Source of the DNA: Triops longicaudatus
Taxonomy: Eukaryota > Arthropoda > Branchiopoda > Notostraca > Triopsidae
Reading direction: 5' to 3'
Assembly (NCBI GenBank): GCA_022885665.1
Contig: JAGQDJ010000051.1
Span: 801,155-865,154, forward strand
Length of the DNA: 64,000 nt
The notes under the pieces are model-generated. The model was not told the origin of the DNA, made no database searches, and saw nothing but the letters and a program-made list of their open reading frames with translations. Made by a program: the position numbers and the translations under genes. Position 1 is the first letter of the stretch. Every line of letters starts with the position of its first letter. This document shows positions 27,023-38,256 of this stretch, piece after piece.

Positions 27023-28817
27023 AATGATTTTTACACTGAAGGATTATGTAGCAGTGAATTTTTGTCTACATCAATGTGAGCTGAACTTCTTGACTGACTT
27101 TGATATACTGTCGTGCTATAATTAAAAAATCGCAGTAATCTGCTCGTATGGTTATGGTTATATTATTGCCTTTTTCAAGAAGTGAAACACTCTTTCAAAA
27201 ATCAGAGTCTTATGCTTTTCAATAAGTTCTAAAGACTTGTTTTCACAGCCGCATGAATGCGGACTTTTAAAGAGTGTAAATCAAACTTTTTTCGTTAAGC
27301 CCTAGGAAACACTAAGATTATAACAAGAAGATGCTTGCGAGGTAGAACAAGTGATGGCGGCTTTCATGAGCTATAATGCTGACAGCAAGTTATTCAAAGG
27401 GGATGTACAAGCAAACGCATTTCGTTGGTCATTAGGCCGTTTTCTCGGAAAGTATATTGGCACGTCACTTAACTGTCACACAAGTTTCATGAGAAAGGTT
27501 GACATGCAGAGATGAAAACAGGGAGCGGAAACTGGAGGCAAATATGGAAAACACACATTGAATTCTCATATGGGCTACTGGTTCCGTTCCGTTCTTGTTC
27601 CGTTAGACAAACAGCGGCCTTGTCAGCTGGACGTCCTAGCTCAATCCCTAAGTGCACAAGGGATGTTTTATCCAGCCTTTCATAATGCACCTTCAAAGCA
27701 ATATTCAACACGTAAACCTTTCTCCGCAAATTTCAGAATCCAGCGTTCGTTTCCTAATGTCAGCTACACATATTTACAAGTAATTACAGTGCATTAACGC
27801 CAACTTATCGTCAACGACTCGAATACACATTCCGTTACTTGTTACCCCGTAATGCGTTGTAACTTGTCGTATGCAAACGACTGACGAGTGTTGTTGACAT
27901 GCCACTTTTACCGCAATATATACCACGTCACGTGACAGCGAGGCATTCATATGTTATTCTAATAGCTCGTGACACTGTTTGCGTAGCATTTGGATATTTG
28001 TTATTTTCAATATAAGAAGACAAGATGGCCTCCAAAAAAGTTAAATTAAAATTAATTAAAATTAAAACAGAAAGGAAAATTTTAAAGCAAAAATAGACTA
28101 GTATAGTTTATGAGAGACTGGCCCCAAATAACCCAATAATCACGTGAGGAGCAAGTCATGTAATAGGCCATGTCAGCTCATGTTGTACTTTCTCTTAATG
28201 TCGAAACGGTAGCTCAGCTGGAGCTATACGAAGCTCTATATACTCCATGTGATCAATGCAGCACATGATGAGTTCATTTCGTATTCTCAAGCGTGTTCAT
28301 TAGCATTCAAGAAGAGGCTTCCCCTTTGTTACTATTTAAGGGTTTTCCTACTTTTTTGTGTGCCGGTGAAGGTTAATAATTATTTTACAAGCCGTGGGAC
28401 AAATTTTTCTCAAGATCACGGCTATTCTAATGAATAAACCCGTACGCACACACATATACAGAATAGACAGGCGCAAATCAACCTTTTTCCCACCGTTTGT
28501 TCGTGCCCCCCTCTCTTATCTTCCCTTGGGCCGCTGCACCTCCTTTTTGGGCACCCCCGCTTTACACTACTAAACCGTGCACTTCTTTTTCGGTTTGCAG
28601 TCAAAAGAAAGGTTCAGCCAACGATAGGAAAGTTACAATAAACTTTCAAAGCTGAAAACACGCAGTTTTGCATGCAAAGCTATTGGAACTCTATAAGCGC
28701 AATACTTATTATAACTTAAGTAGAAGTACTCATGTTTTTAAACGTTATACGTTAGGTTCAATTAACACATTTTTTAGGCAAAACGTCGTACTCCCCTGAA
28801 CTTCCTAAAGTTCGTAC
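27023..28817. other. Region upstream of NRARP-like gene, probable regulatory DNA
   Basis: No coding signal. It becomes GC-richer from 28.45 kb toward the promoter and includes a CSL core (28487-28493). Enhancers of the Notch-target gene would be expected here, but none can be proven from sequence alone. Confidence 0.4.
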
Positions 28818-28825
28818 TGTGAGAA
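28818..28825 (+). promoter_or_regulatory. CSL/Su(H) consensus site upstream of NRARP-like gene
   Basis: TGTGAGAA is a full match to YGTGRGAA, about 200 bp upstream of the TATA box. A relaxed match TGTGTGAA lies at 28848-28855 and a core GTGGGAA, on the minus strand, at 28487-28493. NRARP is a direct Notch target in vertebrates, so such sites are expected. An 8-mer of this degeneracy occurs by chance about once per 8 kb counting both strands, so each single site is weak evidence. Confidence 0.4.
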
Positions 28826-29020
28826 TGTGCCGAAAACGTGGTTTGTTTGTGTGAAAAAAGTGCCAAAAGTGCAGGTACTTTCGGAATTCAGGGCTGTGTA
28901 GAATTTTTTTCGGAATATATCAAAGGAAAAGGAGGAGGGGGAGAAATTAAGCAAAGCCTTGGGTTACGAAGGGGTTTCGACAGAACGGTACTTCCATCGT
29001 AAATCGAAGGTTTGCCCTCC

Positions 29021-29028
29021 TATAAAAG
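29021..29028 (+). promoter_or_regulatory. TATA box of the NRARP-like gene
   Basis: Sequence TATAAAAG lies 332 bp upstream of the start codon, in a locally GC-richer stretch. A CAGT initiator-like site follows at 29047-29050, which would place the start of transcription near 29048. A better initiator match, TCAGTC at 29087-29092, is too far from the TATA box but could serve as a second start. Confidence 0.6.
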
Positions 29029-29047
29029 TAACCGACCGAGTCGCCGC

Positions 29048-29359
29048 AGTCGCATGATAAAAACCGGTCTGGTCTCTCGGTCTACTTCAGTCGGTCCCTC
29101 GCTCTCCTAGTTAGAGGTTGTGTTGTCGTTTGACTGTCGGGATACACCTTTGGATAGAAAGCAAGCTTGACTTGTTCTCTCACATAAGTAAAGGAGTTCG
29201 TCGTGTTGTGTGTGATAGAACGTAATTCATAGTTGTTACACCACACTTCCATGGAATAATTCACCAAGTTTTCGCAAACACTTTTAACCCACGCCAAGTT
29301 TTTATTGTTGGAATTATCTGAAGACTCGGGCTAATTTTGGTGAAACTCGGCATTGCAGC
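29048..29359 (+). other. Probable 5' leader of NRARP-like mRNA, with upstream ORFs
   Basis: Inferred from the TATA position. It contains an ATG at 29054 opening a short frame of 18 codons plus stop (29054-29110), and a minimal ATG-GAA-TAA at 29250-29258. Either could dampen translation of the main frame if the start site is at ~29048. If transcription instead starts at ~29088, only the second remains. Confidence 0.45.
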
Positions 29360-30349
29360 ATGGTATCGTACACCCCAAGCAACACCTGTTCGTCGTCCAA
29401 TTTGGATAGTGTAGTGGTGGATTCTCCTCCGATGTCGCCCGCTGCAAGGAGTGGCATGGACGACACGGGCAGTCCCATGAGTATTTCCAGTTTGGAGTCG
29501 GCTGCTTCCCCCAATTCTTTTCACGCTAATGATGCTGAAGAATCTCCTTCACCTCTGGGTCTTACTTCCTTATCCTGTTCACCTTCGCCCACAGCCCCCG
29601 AACCCGACGAAGCAGAGGAAGAAGACGAAGAAGAGGAAGACGACGACTACCATCGCCACCACGAAGACGAAGAAAACGAGGACCATAACCACCCATCATT
29701 ACTACGGTTATCAACGTCGGTTTCGCCCTCAGCGTTTTCCACCTCTAGTCAAGATTCTTACCCCGAATACGAAACCTGGAATGATAATGTCTTATCGTCG
29801 GACTCGTTCACATGTTGGCGGAGTCGGTGGAGTCGCGATAAGGAAGGCAATATGATCGCTCTACGAGATTGGGACATTCATTCCAATACGCTGCATTCCT
29901 CCACATCTTATTCGTCATCGTCATCTCTTTACTACCATTCCTCCAGTACACGGAGTACACCCAGGTTGCACTCGTCCTCCCAGAAGGCGAAGCCGTACCG
30001 CCGACCTACTCCCACCTTTGCCTCCAAGCCGGACCCTACCACCAATTCTCATCATGTCAATAATTCGCAATGGTCACTGTGGGAAGCCACCCGGACGGGT
30101 AGTGTGACCCAACTCAAATCGCTACTCCTCAACCCACCCTCGAAAATGCAAGTGAACGCCGTGGGCGCGGACGGTGACGCGGTTTTGCACTCGTGTTGTC
30201 GTCAAGGCAATTTGGAGATGGTTCAATTGTTAATCTGCCATGGAGCGAATGTTTCCTTAGCTAACCGGGAAGGCTGGACGCCGTTACACATAGCAGCCTA
30301 TTATGGTTGGTCAGATATTGCCAATTACCTCCTCTCAGTCGCCAAATAA
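29360..30349 (+). CDS. Nrarp: NRARP-like Notch-regulated ankyrin repeat protein with long N-terminal extension
   Basis: Single uninterrupted 329-codon frame. Residues ~237-329 match the NRARP ankyrin domain along its length: a lead-in helix (WSLWEATRTGSVTQLKSLL), an N-V-N-type turn (QVNAVGADGDAVLH), then GNLEMVQLLICHGANVSLAN and EGWTPLHIAAYYG, ending in YLLSVAK. In NRARP the corresponding parts are GNLELVKLL, LANRDGW and LHIAAFGG. Known role of the family: NRARP is induced by Notch, binds the Notch intracellular domain with CSL and promotes its turnover; it also affects Wnt/LEF1. Residues 1-236 are low complexity: many SP sites, an acidic run at 81-111 mixed with His, and Ser runs at 180-207. 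Vertebrate NRARP is ~114 residues and lacks this part. The start ATG has a GCAGCATGG context. MYPT/PPP1R12 ankyrins are also similar, but the LANR and terminal AK signatures and the stop right after the repeats favour NRARP. Intronless, like vertebrate NRARP. Confidence 0.92.
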   Translation: MVSYTPSNTCSSSNLDSVVVDSPPMSPAARSGMDDTGSPMSISSLESAASPNSFHANDAEESPSPLGLTSLSCSPSPTAPEPDEAEEEDEEEEDDDYHRHHEDEENEDHNHPSLLRLSTSVSPSAFSTSSQDSYPEYETWNDNVLSSDSFTCWRSRWSRDKEGNMIALRDWDIHSNTLHSSTSYSSSSSLYYHSSSTRSTPRLHSSSQKAKPYRRPTPTFASKPDPTTNSHHVNNSQWSLWEATRTGSVTQLKSLLLNPPSKMQVNAVGADGDAVLHSCCRQGNLEMVQLLICHGANVSLANREGWTPLHIAAYYGWSDIANYLLSVAK

Positions 30350-30860
30350 CGAGTCCACCATTGTTTGGGTCTGTTGCAATAATGGACACAGCTTTGGTAC
30401 ATTTTTCATTTAGGATGGCTTGAGATGTATAAAAATTCCAGTGATATTCAATCTGGCGAAAAACGAAGCGTTGGAATGGTTTTTAGTCATGTGATTACGC
30501 TTTTTGCTGTGAAAACAAAAAACGTGGCAAACACGATAGGACCCCAGAAGAGATTTGGACCAAAGTCTTTGATGGCTTTTCTAAACTATTGTGAATTCCC
30601 AGATTTTGAGGGCATTTTTAGCAAATTTTGCAAAACGGAGTCATGACTCGGGGATATATCCTTTTGTTTTTTTTCCCATTTGTTGCCAATTATGCTGTGT
30701 CCTGGGAGAACTTTTCTTACACGAAGCGTGCGTGAGAAAATACTATACAAACTACTATATCTTCGATTTTAAAGAAGGTCCCCTCTCCCCAAATTAAGTC
30801 CCTTTTATCATGTTTTGTACATATCAATGTTATACACGAAGTATGAATTAAAAAAATCTC
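30350..30860 (+). other. Probable 3' UTR of NRARP-like gene
   Basis: No other coding signal follows the stop codon. The segment holds a TGTGAT hexamer (30490-30495), which is the K-box used by microRNAs on Notch-target transcripts in Drosophila, and a CGTGAGAA CSL-type match (30731-30738). A variant polyadenylation signal ATTAAA sits at 30847-30852; no AATAAA was seen closer. Confidence 0.4.
30847..30852 (+). terminator. Candidate poly(A) signal (ATTAAA) of NRARP-like gene
   Basis: ATTAAA, the commonest variant signal, lies 498 bp after the stop codon in an A-rich stretch. It is the first plausible signal downstream and remains tentative. Confidence 0.3.
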
Positions 30861-31914
30861 AAGACAAAAAATCCAAGCCGTGTTTTCTGAACTGGTGGTT
30901 GGTAGCGTTCACCTTAGATTTTGTGCGACAGTTTCAAGGTTGACGTCATTGAATACCAGGTGTAATTTGGTAAAATTTGACCCGCAGGGTAGCTTGGGTC
31001 GCCATTTTCTTCTCGTGGCTTGGCTAGTTCTCTTGAAGAAGGAAGAAATGATGGTTACTTTTATCTAAGAAAGGAAACCTGGGTCGCTAGGCATATTTTA
31101 CCCCACCTCGCCTGTCTTTTGTCACTATTTTTTCTTTTGCTGCCCTAACCTAGTCTTGGTGGCTTCTCTTTCGGGTTTCCTTTTCTTCACTCTAGGGTCC
31201 TCATTATCGCCCTGGAAAAACTTTTCCCCTCCCCGACTAACCTACAGCAAGTTCTTCCATAGTGGTACGGTAGTGAGCATTCCTGGGGCCTGGATCAACA
31301 CCTGCCGCGAGCTTTAATTGTTAGCTCAGGTTTTCTGGTACGGGAAAACACCGAAAAAGTTTTTTTTTTCATGCTAGTGCCATTCGGGCTAAACTCTAAC
31401 TGCGGTATTGGCGACGATGGTTGTTGACGGTTCCGAGACCGTGTTTCACGCTAATCCATCATTGAGTAGACTATTGCACATTACGCGACTGAAATTGTCA
31501 AAGGAATTTCCTATTCTAAGTAGATACTATTTGCGTGAATACTCTTAGCGCGAAATCAAAACATTTAGCACGAATTTAGCGATTTGGCTAAACACGGTAT
31601 TTTCGAGAAGAGAACTAGGTCCAAGTGTGTATATCAAGTAAAGGACTCTTCGTTGATGTACTTGCTAAGTAATGATTGCATGTAGCCGTATTCAAGTAAC
31701 GTCTTTCCTTCAAGCACTATTTTTTCGTTTGCATGCGTGAATTCAAACTTTCCTTCAGACTCGCAAGGTGAATAATGCCAGGTTGAGCGTATACATCGCG
31801 TATCATACTATGAATTCGTATTACTGAAGAAAACTTGTAAGCAAATGCCCTTTTCAGCGAAAGAAAGTACTGAATGCATGGTATTCTGCCATAAATAAAT
31901 AGATGTAAGCTGAA
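30861..31914. other. Intergenic downstream of NRARP-like gene
   Basis: No gene seen; 31.08-31.33 kb is pyrimidine-rich. Confidence 0.5.
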
Positions 31915-32592
31915 ATCGAGCCTTCCGTTCTTCACAAACGGATAATAAACCCATTTAAAAGAATTTTTCATTGCATTTTTTACATGCAAATGACATCTCT
32001 TTGGTTTCCCACATTTTCTCAAATAAGTTGTTATTTAAATTATTAAAATTGAGAAGTCTACTCACAATAGAGCACAACGTAAAGTAATGCAGAGGAACGC
32101 TAGACACATACACTTTTTACTAGATCATTGTATTCACAGACAAACTAAAGGAACGAACACACAAAGTAGACTAAAACCATGCTAAATGGCTGACCTAGTG
32201 CAAAATGTCGCTAAATTCAAAGGGAAAGCCAAAGAAGCATAAAGAAATTCACGAAATAAAAAGAAAATTTTAAAAACACTAATCACGTTAAACATCACTC
32301 TGGAGGTGGAAACTTCTCCTAGAAACATATTTCAGTACACATCTAAGTGATGTGTCATACTGATAATTAGAATGTAAGTTACTTATTTATCACAAATCTT
32401 TGCTTTGTTGACAATAAGCTCACACGAAACGCGTCTAACACCAAAATGAACGGTGTAGTACAGAAACAAAATGGTGCTAGCTGGCACGATGACTAACACG
32501 ACTCTGCCCAATGGAAACAGTTGTGTTAACTGATCCGTATTACTTTTGCCCCTTAACACGTGTTTATACGACAGTAGAAACACAGCCTAAGA
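31915..32592 (+). repeat. Dispersed repeat R4, copy 2
   Basis: Direct copy of 11845-12510, same order of blocks, with an extra ~40 bp near its left end. Contains a perfect CSL-type TGTGGGAA (minus strand, about 32005), here part of the repeat. Confidence 0.75.
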
Positions 32593-33687
32593 CGGATAAT
32601 AGGCCATATTATGCGATTTTCCCCAAATATGTGATTAACAGTAAAACGCAGCTGTAAAAGAAACTCTGATTCACTGTATTAATATAATAGTACTGTTAAT
32701 CTTGACACACTAGAAGGCGAATAGAAAAAAACTGGTATTATGAATGTTGTAAATGCCTTTCCAATATCCCATTTTTTATGCTCAAGCGTGACAAAGTGCG
32801 CTGTGCATGAAAACTCGTGTTTTAAAAACAATTTTGCCTATACGGATGTATTACCTTTTTTTCTAATGCTTGCCACTTTTGCTTGTATTTAGAGCGTCTT
32901 ACGTACTTGTTGCCAAGAACGCAAACCAGAAAGTCTTTTATACACCAAGAATTCCCTAGGAGGCACAAAAAAGAGCCTCCAGCATTTACTTGTTCCAAGC
33001 CGGTGATTAGCGCTTGTCGCGGGCAAGCAGTGGCCTTAATCATAGAGACCCAAGGCATACCTTTACCCCTCTGCCCCTGCCCCAAACAAAATCACGTCCT
33101 TTTTTCTCTCTACCTCCTCTCAGCATCTGCTCCTTGGCTTTATTTCACAACAGTAGTGAAGTCCAAGGGCTCATTGAAATTTTTTGGGTTCTTTTGTTTT
33201 CTGAAAAAGAGGTAGCGATCCCATAATACTCTGGGTCTAAATTTGAAAAAAAAGGTAGCGAACCTATGTTACTTGGGTCTAGATTTCACTTAAAGAACAT
33301 TTTCCCGAGAAATGGGGTGGCCAGGGTAAAAAAGTGTATGCAAGCAAGTTTCGCATCGGACCACAGCTGGCTCGGCTTCTCCATTTTCGACCGGCTTTTT
33401 AGAGGCAGTCGAAGAAGAACCCGAAGTAAGAAGAAGAGACGGGACACAAGTATCGTCTCTCCATGTGTGTGCATGTATATACGGCATACAATGTATAAAA
33501 GCTTGTCGTGGTGGTTGGGGTTTTGCATATGGAAGAGCCAGAAGAAGAGCGCAAATGGGGAAATGCTGTGTAGATTTTTATAGGGCTATGGTAGCCTGGG
33601 TGTCGGAGCCTGTGGTCGGTGTCTTTGTCCCGTCATGAAAGATGGTGTCCGTGACCCCAGCCAGGACCACTTGTTGCTATATGAACC

Positions 33688-33738
33688 CTTCTCTCTCTAC
33701 TTCTCTCTCTACTCCTTCTTTCTCTCTTGTCTCTCACT
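33688..33738 (+). repeat. CT-rich microsatellite-like tract
   Basis: Repeated CTCTCTAC and TCTCTCT units, partly regular. It forms part of a pyrimidine-rich island at 33.0-33.9 kb. Confidence 0.7.
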
Positions 33739-33979
33739 TGGGTACTCTTTTTGCTTAGTGCTGCATAGGGCCAGCTTGAAACAAGACAATCTTTGCGTGC
33801 ACCGTGCATTTTCTATTCTCTCCACAGTGAGAGAGAAAAGTCTTGCTTTTGCGGTAGAAGTGAATAATGAAGTTTCTGTTAAGTAGTCGTAGTGGTAAGT
33901 CTGCCAGCCGTGGAGGCTCGGGACGAAAGAGAACAGAAAAGCCATAAGAACCCCCATCAGAGAGCTTTTCAATGGCTTT

Positions 33980-34006
33980 AATGGTAGTAGTACTACTAGT
34001 AGTAAT
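33980..34006 (+). repeat. Short TAG/TAC trinucleotide tract
   Basis: Imperfect alternation of TAG, TAC and TAA units of ~27 bp, self-complementary in its middle (GTAGTACTAC). Confidence 0.6.
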
Positions 34007-34451
34007 AAGTTACAGTGGATCCCCTGCGTGAAAACACACGATCAGTAAGGTTTGGCTTTATGGAGTATACCGCTTGAGATAGCATGTAAGGAAGAAAGGT
34101 AGCTAGAATTGCAGTAAATTCGACTCAGGAACCTTTACGAGCTAGAAAATGATATGCTTTAATGAACTGCGAACGGATTTTCCCATAGAAAAGAACTTAT
34201 TAAAGCAAAGATTATGTACACTATTTTTAAAGCAATTATTTCGGATAATTTAATATAGAATAACTTAATTACTACTTCAACAAAATGAATTGCTTAGATT
34301 GAAAAATTATAGATCTATGAACCTGGTTTAAATTGAAGTCTCATTGAATTAACCCACGTTTGTTTTGTACCCAAAGAGAACTGTAGACATATTTATGATA
34401 TTGTCACGGTGAAAATTTACCGGTAAACCACGACAAGAAATATAATAGATT

Positions 34452-34935
34452 AAGGCTCAGGTATACACAAACTGAATGGGAAATCACATGGAAATTTTCA
34501 GACGTCATACTGGGAAAATGGGTATAAAATTAAAGAAACTGCTGTGACAGTAATGTTGGGGTTATATGTATTTAGTGCACCGGTAAGATTTTTTTTTAAA
34601 GTGTGCACTAAATTTGTAAATTAAGGTTCAATTTTGCTGCTTTTTATTATAGGGAAAAATTAAAGTCAGGCAACCCAGTGCACTAGGACTGATACTTTGA
34701 AATCAGAAGCAATAAAGAGAAGTGAAATCGGTCAGTTACTTTTTGTAATATCGTGTCTGAAAATGTAAGGTTTTGTATGACAATATTGAGATGTGCGTCT
34801 ATCCAGAGTTTCTATTTGACTGTTCAACCTCTGAAGTTACAATAAGAGGCATACTATCTCCAAAGGGAATGATCTCCTTATCTCTAATTAAAAAAATGAA
34901 AGTTGTGAATACCGGGGCCTTAACAAAAATAGCAG
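34452..34935 (+). repeat. Dispersed repeat R5, copy 2
   Basis: Direct copy of 16778-17262 with the same block order. No coding potential seen. Confidence 0.7.
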
Positions 34936-37364
34936 TACAAGAATGGAAGACTGGCATGTTTTGTTTTTTATCCGAAATTGATTTATGAAGAAGCTTCTTT
35001 GAGGATTATGACTTACGACGTGTTACTTGATAAACAGTAAAATACTTTGCATGACTGAAGGATCAACTAGACGTACAACAAAGTCTTGAGAAAAACTAGC
35101 TAAACTTACTGCGCTTTCCACTTACTGCAGAATATAGAGAATAGTGTAGAAAACTGAATTTATGCTCCTAAATCTTGAACCGAAGCACACTTAAACATTA
35201 TATACGCCAACGATGAATTACGACGATTTTTATAGCGAGAAAGAAGGTGTCACTGCTACTATTCCAGTTTCGATCATTTCGGGCAAACAGTTTGCTAAAC
35301 TTGGTGAATTTTTTTTTTATTTTTGGTTTGCAACAGAAAACTTTAATTCAGGCATGTCAAACGCAAGAAAGGCTTGCTTGAATATTGATTATGTTACGCA
35401 AAAAAACTTACAATTTTCACTTCTGTAATCTAGATCGGAGAATAAAACAAATCTACAAAAAAAAACGAAAATCATGAACGCCAGAAATTCAGTACTGTAC
35501 ATTTCGTTATTTCTTCAAAATACAGAATGCTATTAAAATTCTTTTTCAGTACTTGCAGCGTACATTATTGGTCTGGTTCCTTACAGAAACTTCCCAACTT
35601 ATTTAGAGCCACAAATATTGCTAGTCAAGTTAATAGAGTCCCAAATAAGGATTATGATAAGATCGTAGTGGGAATTCACAGCTTCTGACTGGATTGGGTC
35701 ACGCTGATCAAAGCATTCATACTTTGAGAGTTTCATAAATCTAGTTCGTATTGAAATTATTAGTTCCATACTCTGCCCTAGGATTTTTCTTCATTCGGAA
35801 GCTTTAAAACGGCTTTACTCATTGACGTAAAGCTGGGCATTTTTCAGTTAATCTTTACGTCCTTTATCCGAATTCATTGTATCCTTATGAAGTTTGAGTT
35901 TATTGCAATCAAAGTTGGATTTTTTTTCTAATTTTGCCAAGGTTTGAGGTGTAAAGAAACAAACCGCATAACTTGGCGCGCGTAAGTCGAAACGCCTGTA
36001 TCAAACGCCTAGGAGCAGTGACGTCGCTACCCGCGCAAGACGATCCCCATGGAATCACGTAGCTGGAAGGCCTACTGTATTACCCGTTTGGAAAAACACA
36101 TCATGAGCTTCACAAGCTAATAGGCGTGGCTTACAAGACCAAAAAGGTGGCTTGTCGGTTAGCTTCACACACCTTGGGAGACGAAGACCGAAATAAAAAA
36201 TGCTAAAAAAAATCCCAAGCCTTCCTAGAACTTTTTCGTCTACGTACCACAATTGAATAGCAAATGCGCTCGAGAAACTTGGGAAGGATTTTAAGAAGAT
36301 CCCAAAGGAGGGCTCGCTTTTTCTTCCACGTTGGGGATCCCATCATCGTCTTCTATTCTCGTTTCGCCCTTCTTACCCCCCTCCCCGCAAAGGTCCTGAG
36401 AATAGCATCACAATTCAGTATACAATCCTCCTCTAAACCCCTGTTCCCCTTGGCCAAGTTGTCCATTGTTGAGTTTCGGGTCTCATGTGTTTCTTCCTAT
36501 GTGTGATAGGCACAAACCATTGAATACGATCGAAGACGGATCGACGTCTTGTGAGAAACGCCCATAGCCCGTGTTCCGAATCGTATTTTTTTTTTCTATT
36601 ACGGCGGCGTCTTCTTCTCCTTACCAGTCCCCACATAACAATCTCCCCCTTCTTTCCATTGATCCTTTTCAATAGCAGAACGCTACAAACACGCAACCGA
36701 CGTCTTACAGAGACGCCCTAGACGCCCTATATTACATCTCTTTTGCACATGAATGGACGCCGGAGTACGTGCGTGGATCTTGTGTGGAACACACAAGAAA
36801 GGGGAGTGTTACGTTGGAATTTCGTTTCACAAGGTTTTTCCTTGACTTGGAAGTACTAAGAATATCTCTTTAAGGAGAGGTTGCCCTATACTTAACTAAA
36901 CAAAGCTGCAAGGCTGCAGCGATTTGATGGCTATTGTTGCATTTAAATATGAAAGCGGTTTTAACATTCGTTTACTAAAGAAAAGCTCGCCCTGTTGCAA
37001 GAGGCATTTTTTTATTAATCATCTCTTGAGACGTTTGGAAAAACTAGTTGAGGTTCTCGCATTATTCAGAAAGGTTCATAGATAAGATTTCGTGGCCAGA
37101 TACGGTGGAGATGCGCCATTTGTTGCCAGCTTTGATGGCCTCTTCGGACTCTTATCCGGTATGTGAATGCGTGGAATTGAGTGAGCGTTCATCCACCCCC
37201 CCCCCCCAACCAACCGCTTCCTGAGTGGGTTATAACTAATAACACAATTTGTATACCTGAGCACCGATTTTTCTCACGAAGTACAAAGTTGGAAGTTGGC
37301 GGAAAAATCTGCAGTACCAGTATGGCTTCTTACCATTTGCAAGCATACTGAAATACATTTTGTT
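34936..37364. other. Intergenic, no gene seen
   Basis: 36.0-36.8 kb is GC-richer with Arg-rich chance frames; the rest is AT-rich. The 12-C tract is at 37196. Confidence 0.5.
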
Positions 37365-38256
37365 CGCTGTATTTTGGTTCAAACTTTCTACATCACGCTT
37401 TAAAGAGCAATGGACGTGAAAAACGAATCCGTGACGTCACAGGGGTGAAAAGCCTGAGAGGTTCGGCTTATGAATGCTTGTTTACACATTGTGCTGTTAG
37501 ACTTCCTCTCGTTTTTGGACAGTTTTGCTCAAAAAACGGCAAATAAACAACGTGGTGACTTATTTTGCCTACGATTGTAACAACAATTGAAAATCTGGTG
37601 GAGGAACGTGTAATTTTTCAAAACAACAAAGACGGCAAGAGGTTTTGCAAGTTTAAAGTGATGCATTGATTGAGAGCAAAACCCTTGTTTCAACAAGTGT
37701 TGAAGCGAATTCATTTCATACAAATGTCTTGTTTTTTCTAAATAAAAAATAACGATTATACTCAGTCTACAGTGTCTCCCGAAACGTCTAGTCAACAAGG
37801 TACAGACACGCCAAAAATCGAACTATATACTCTTGGATAAATACTCCGAATGGAGTGTCCGATATAATAAGCTAATACTCTTTTCCCGCTGCTGCGGGGT
37901 TTTAGCTTCTGAGTTGCGTTTTCTTCCCCATTTCTTGGGTAAGTCGCGTCCATCCTGACCCCGACGTGTTCCCCTCTAAGCTCTCCTGCAAAAGTCCATA
38001 AGTTATAACATGGGGAAATGGTCGGAGCTTCTTCAGTAACCTTGATCATCGTTTTGGCTTGAATTCTTTTGGCGTCAACGTTTTCAATTTACATGAAGAA
38101 ATGAGTTTCTACTGTATCTTTAGAAGAAAAGGGAGCTTCTAGTTTCTCCAGTTACCTTGAGTATTAAAAATTGAAAGTCACCACAAGTGTGCCAAAAGTA
38201 TTTTCAAACCTCCCGTTGCCGCGAAGTTGAAACAAAAGCATTATTTTTGCTATATC
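37365..38256 (-). repeat. Dispersed repeat R3, copy 2
   Basis: Inverted copy of 21368-22412. A minus-strand frame (38049-37792, 85 codons; MIKVTEEAPTISPCYNLW) covers the identical core but has a stop early in copy 1. It contains a GTGACGTCAC palindrome near 37432. Confidence 0.8.

Larger units (their letters stand above)
32593..34451. other. Intergenic with pyrimidine-rich island
   Basis: 33.0-33.9 kb is GC-richer with CT tracts and several short frames; none is recognisable. Confidence 0.45.

Noticed and set aside
29529..29855. 108-codon frame overlapping the NRARP-like gene in another phase
   Set aside because: A Thr/Lys-rich shadow of the acidic Glu/Asp codon run in the real frame.
32000..32010. 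Perfect CSL-type TGTGGGAA downstream of NRARP
   Set aside because: It belongs to repeat R4 copy 2 and the other R4 copy has lost it, so it is not evidence of regulation.
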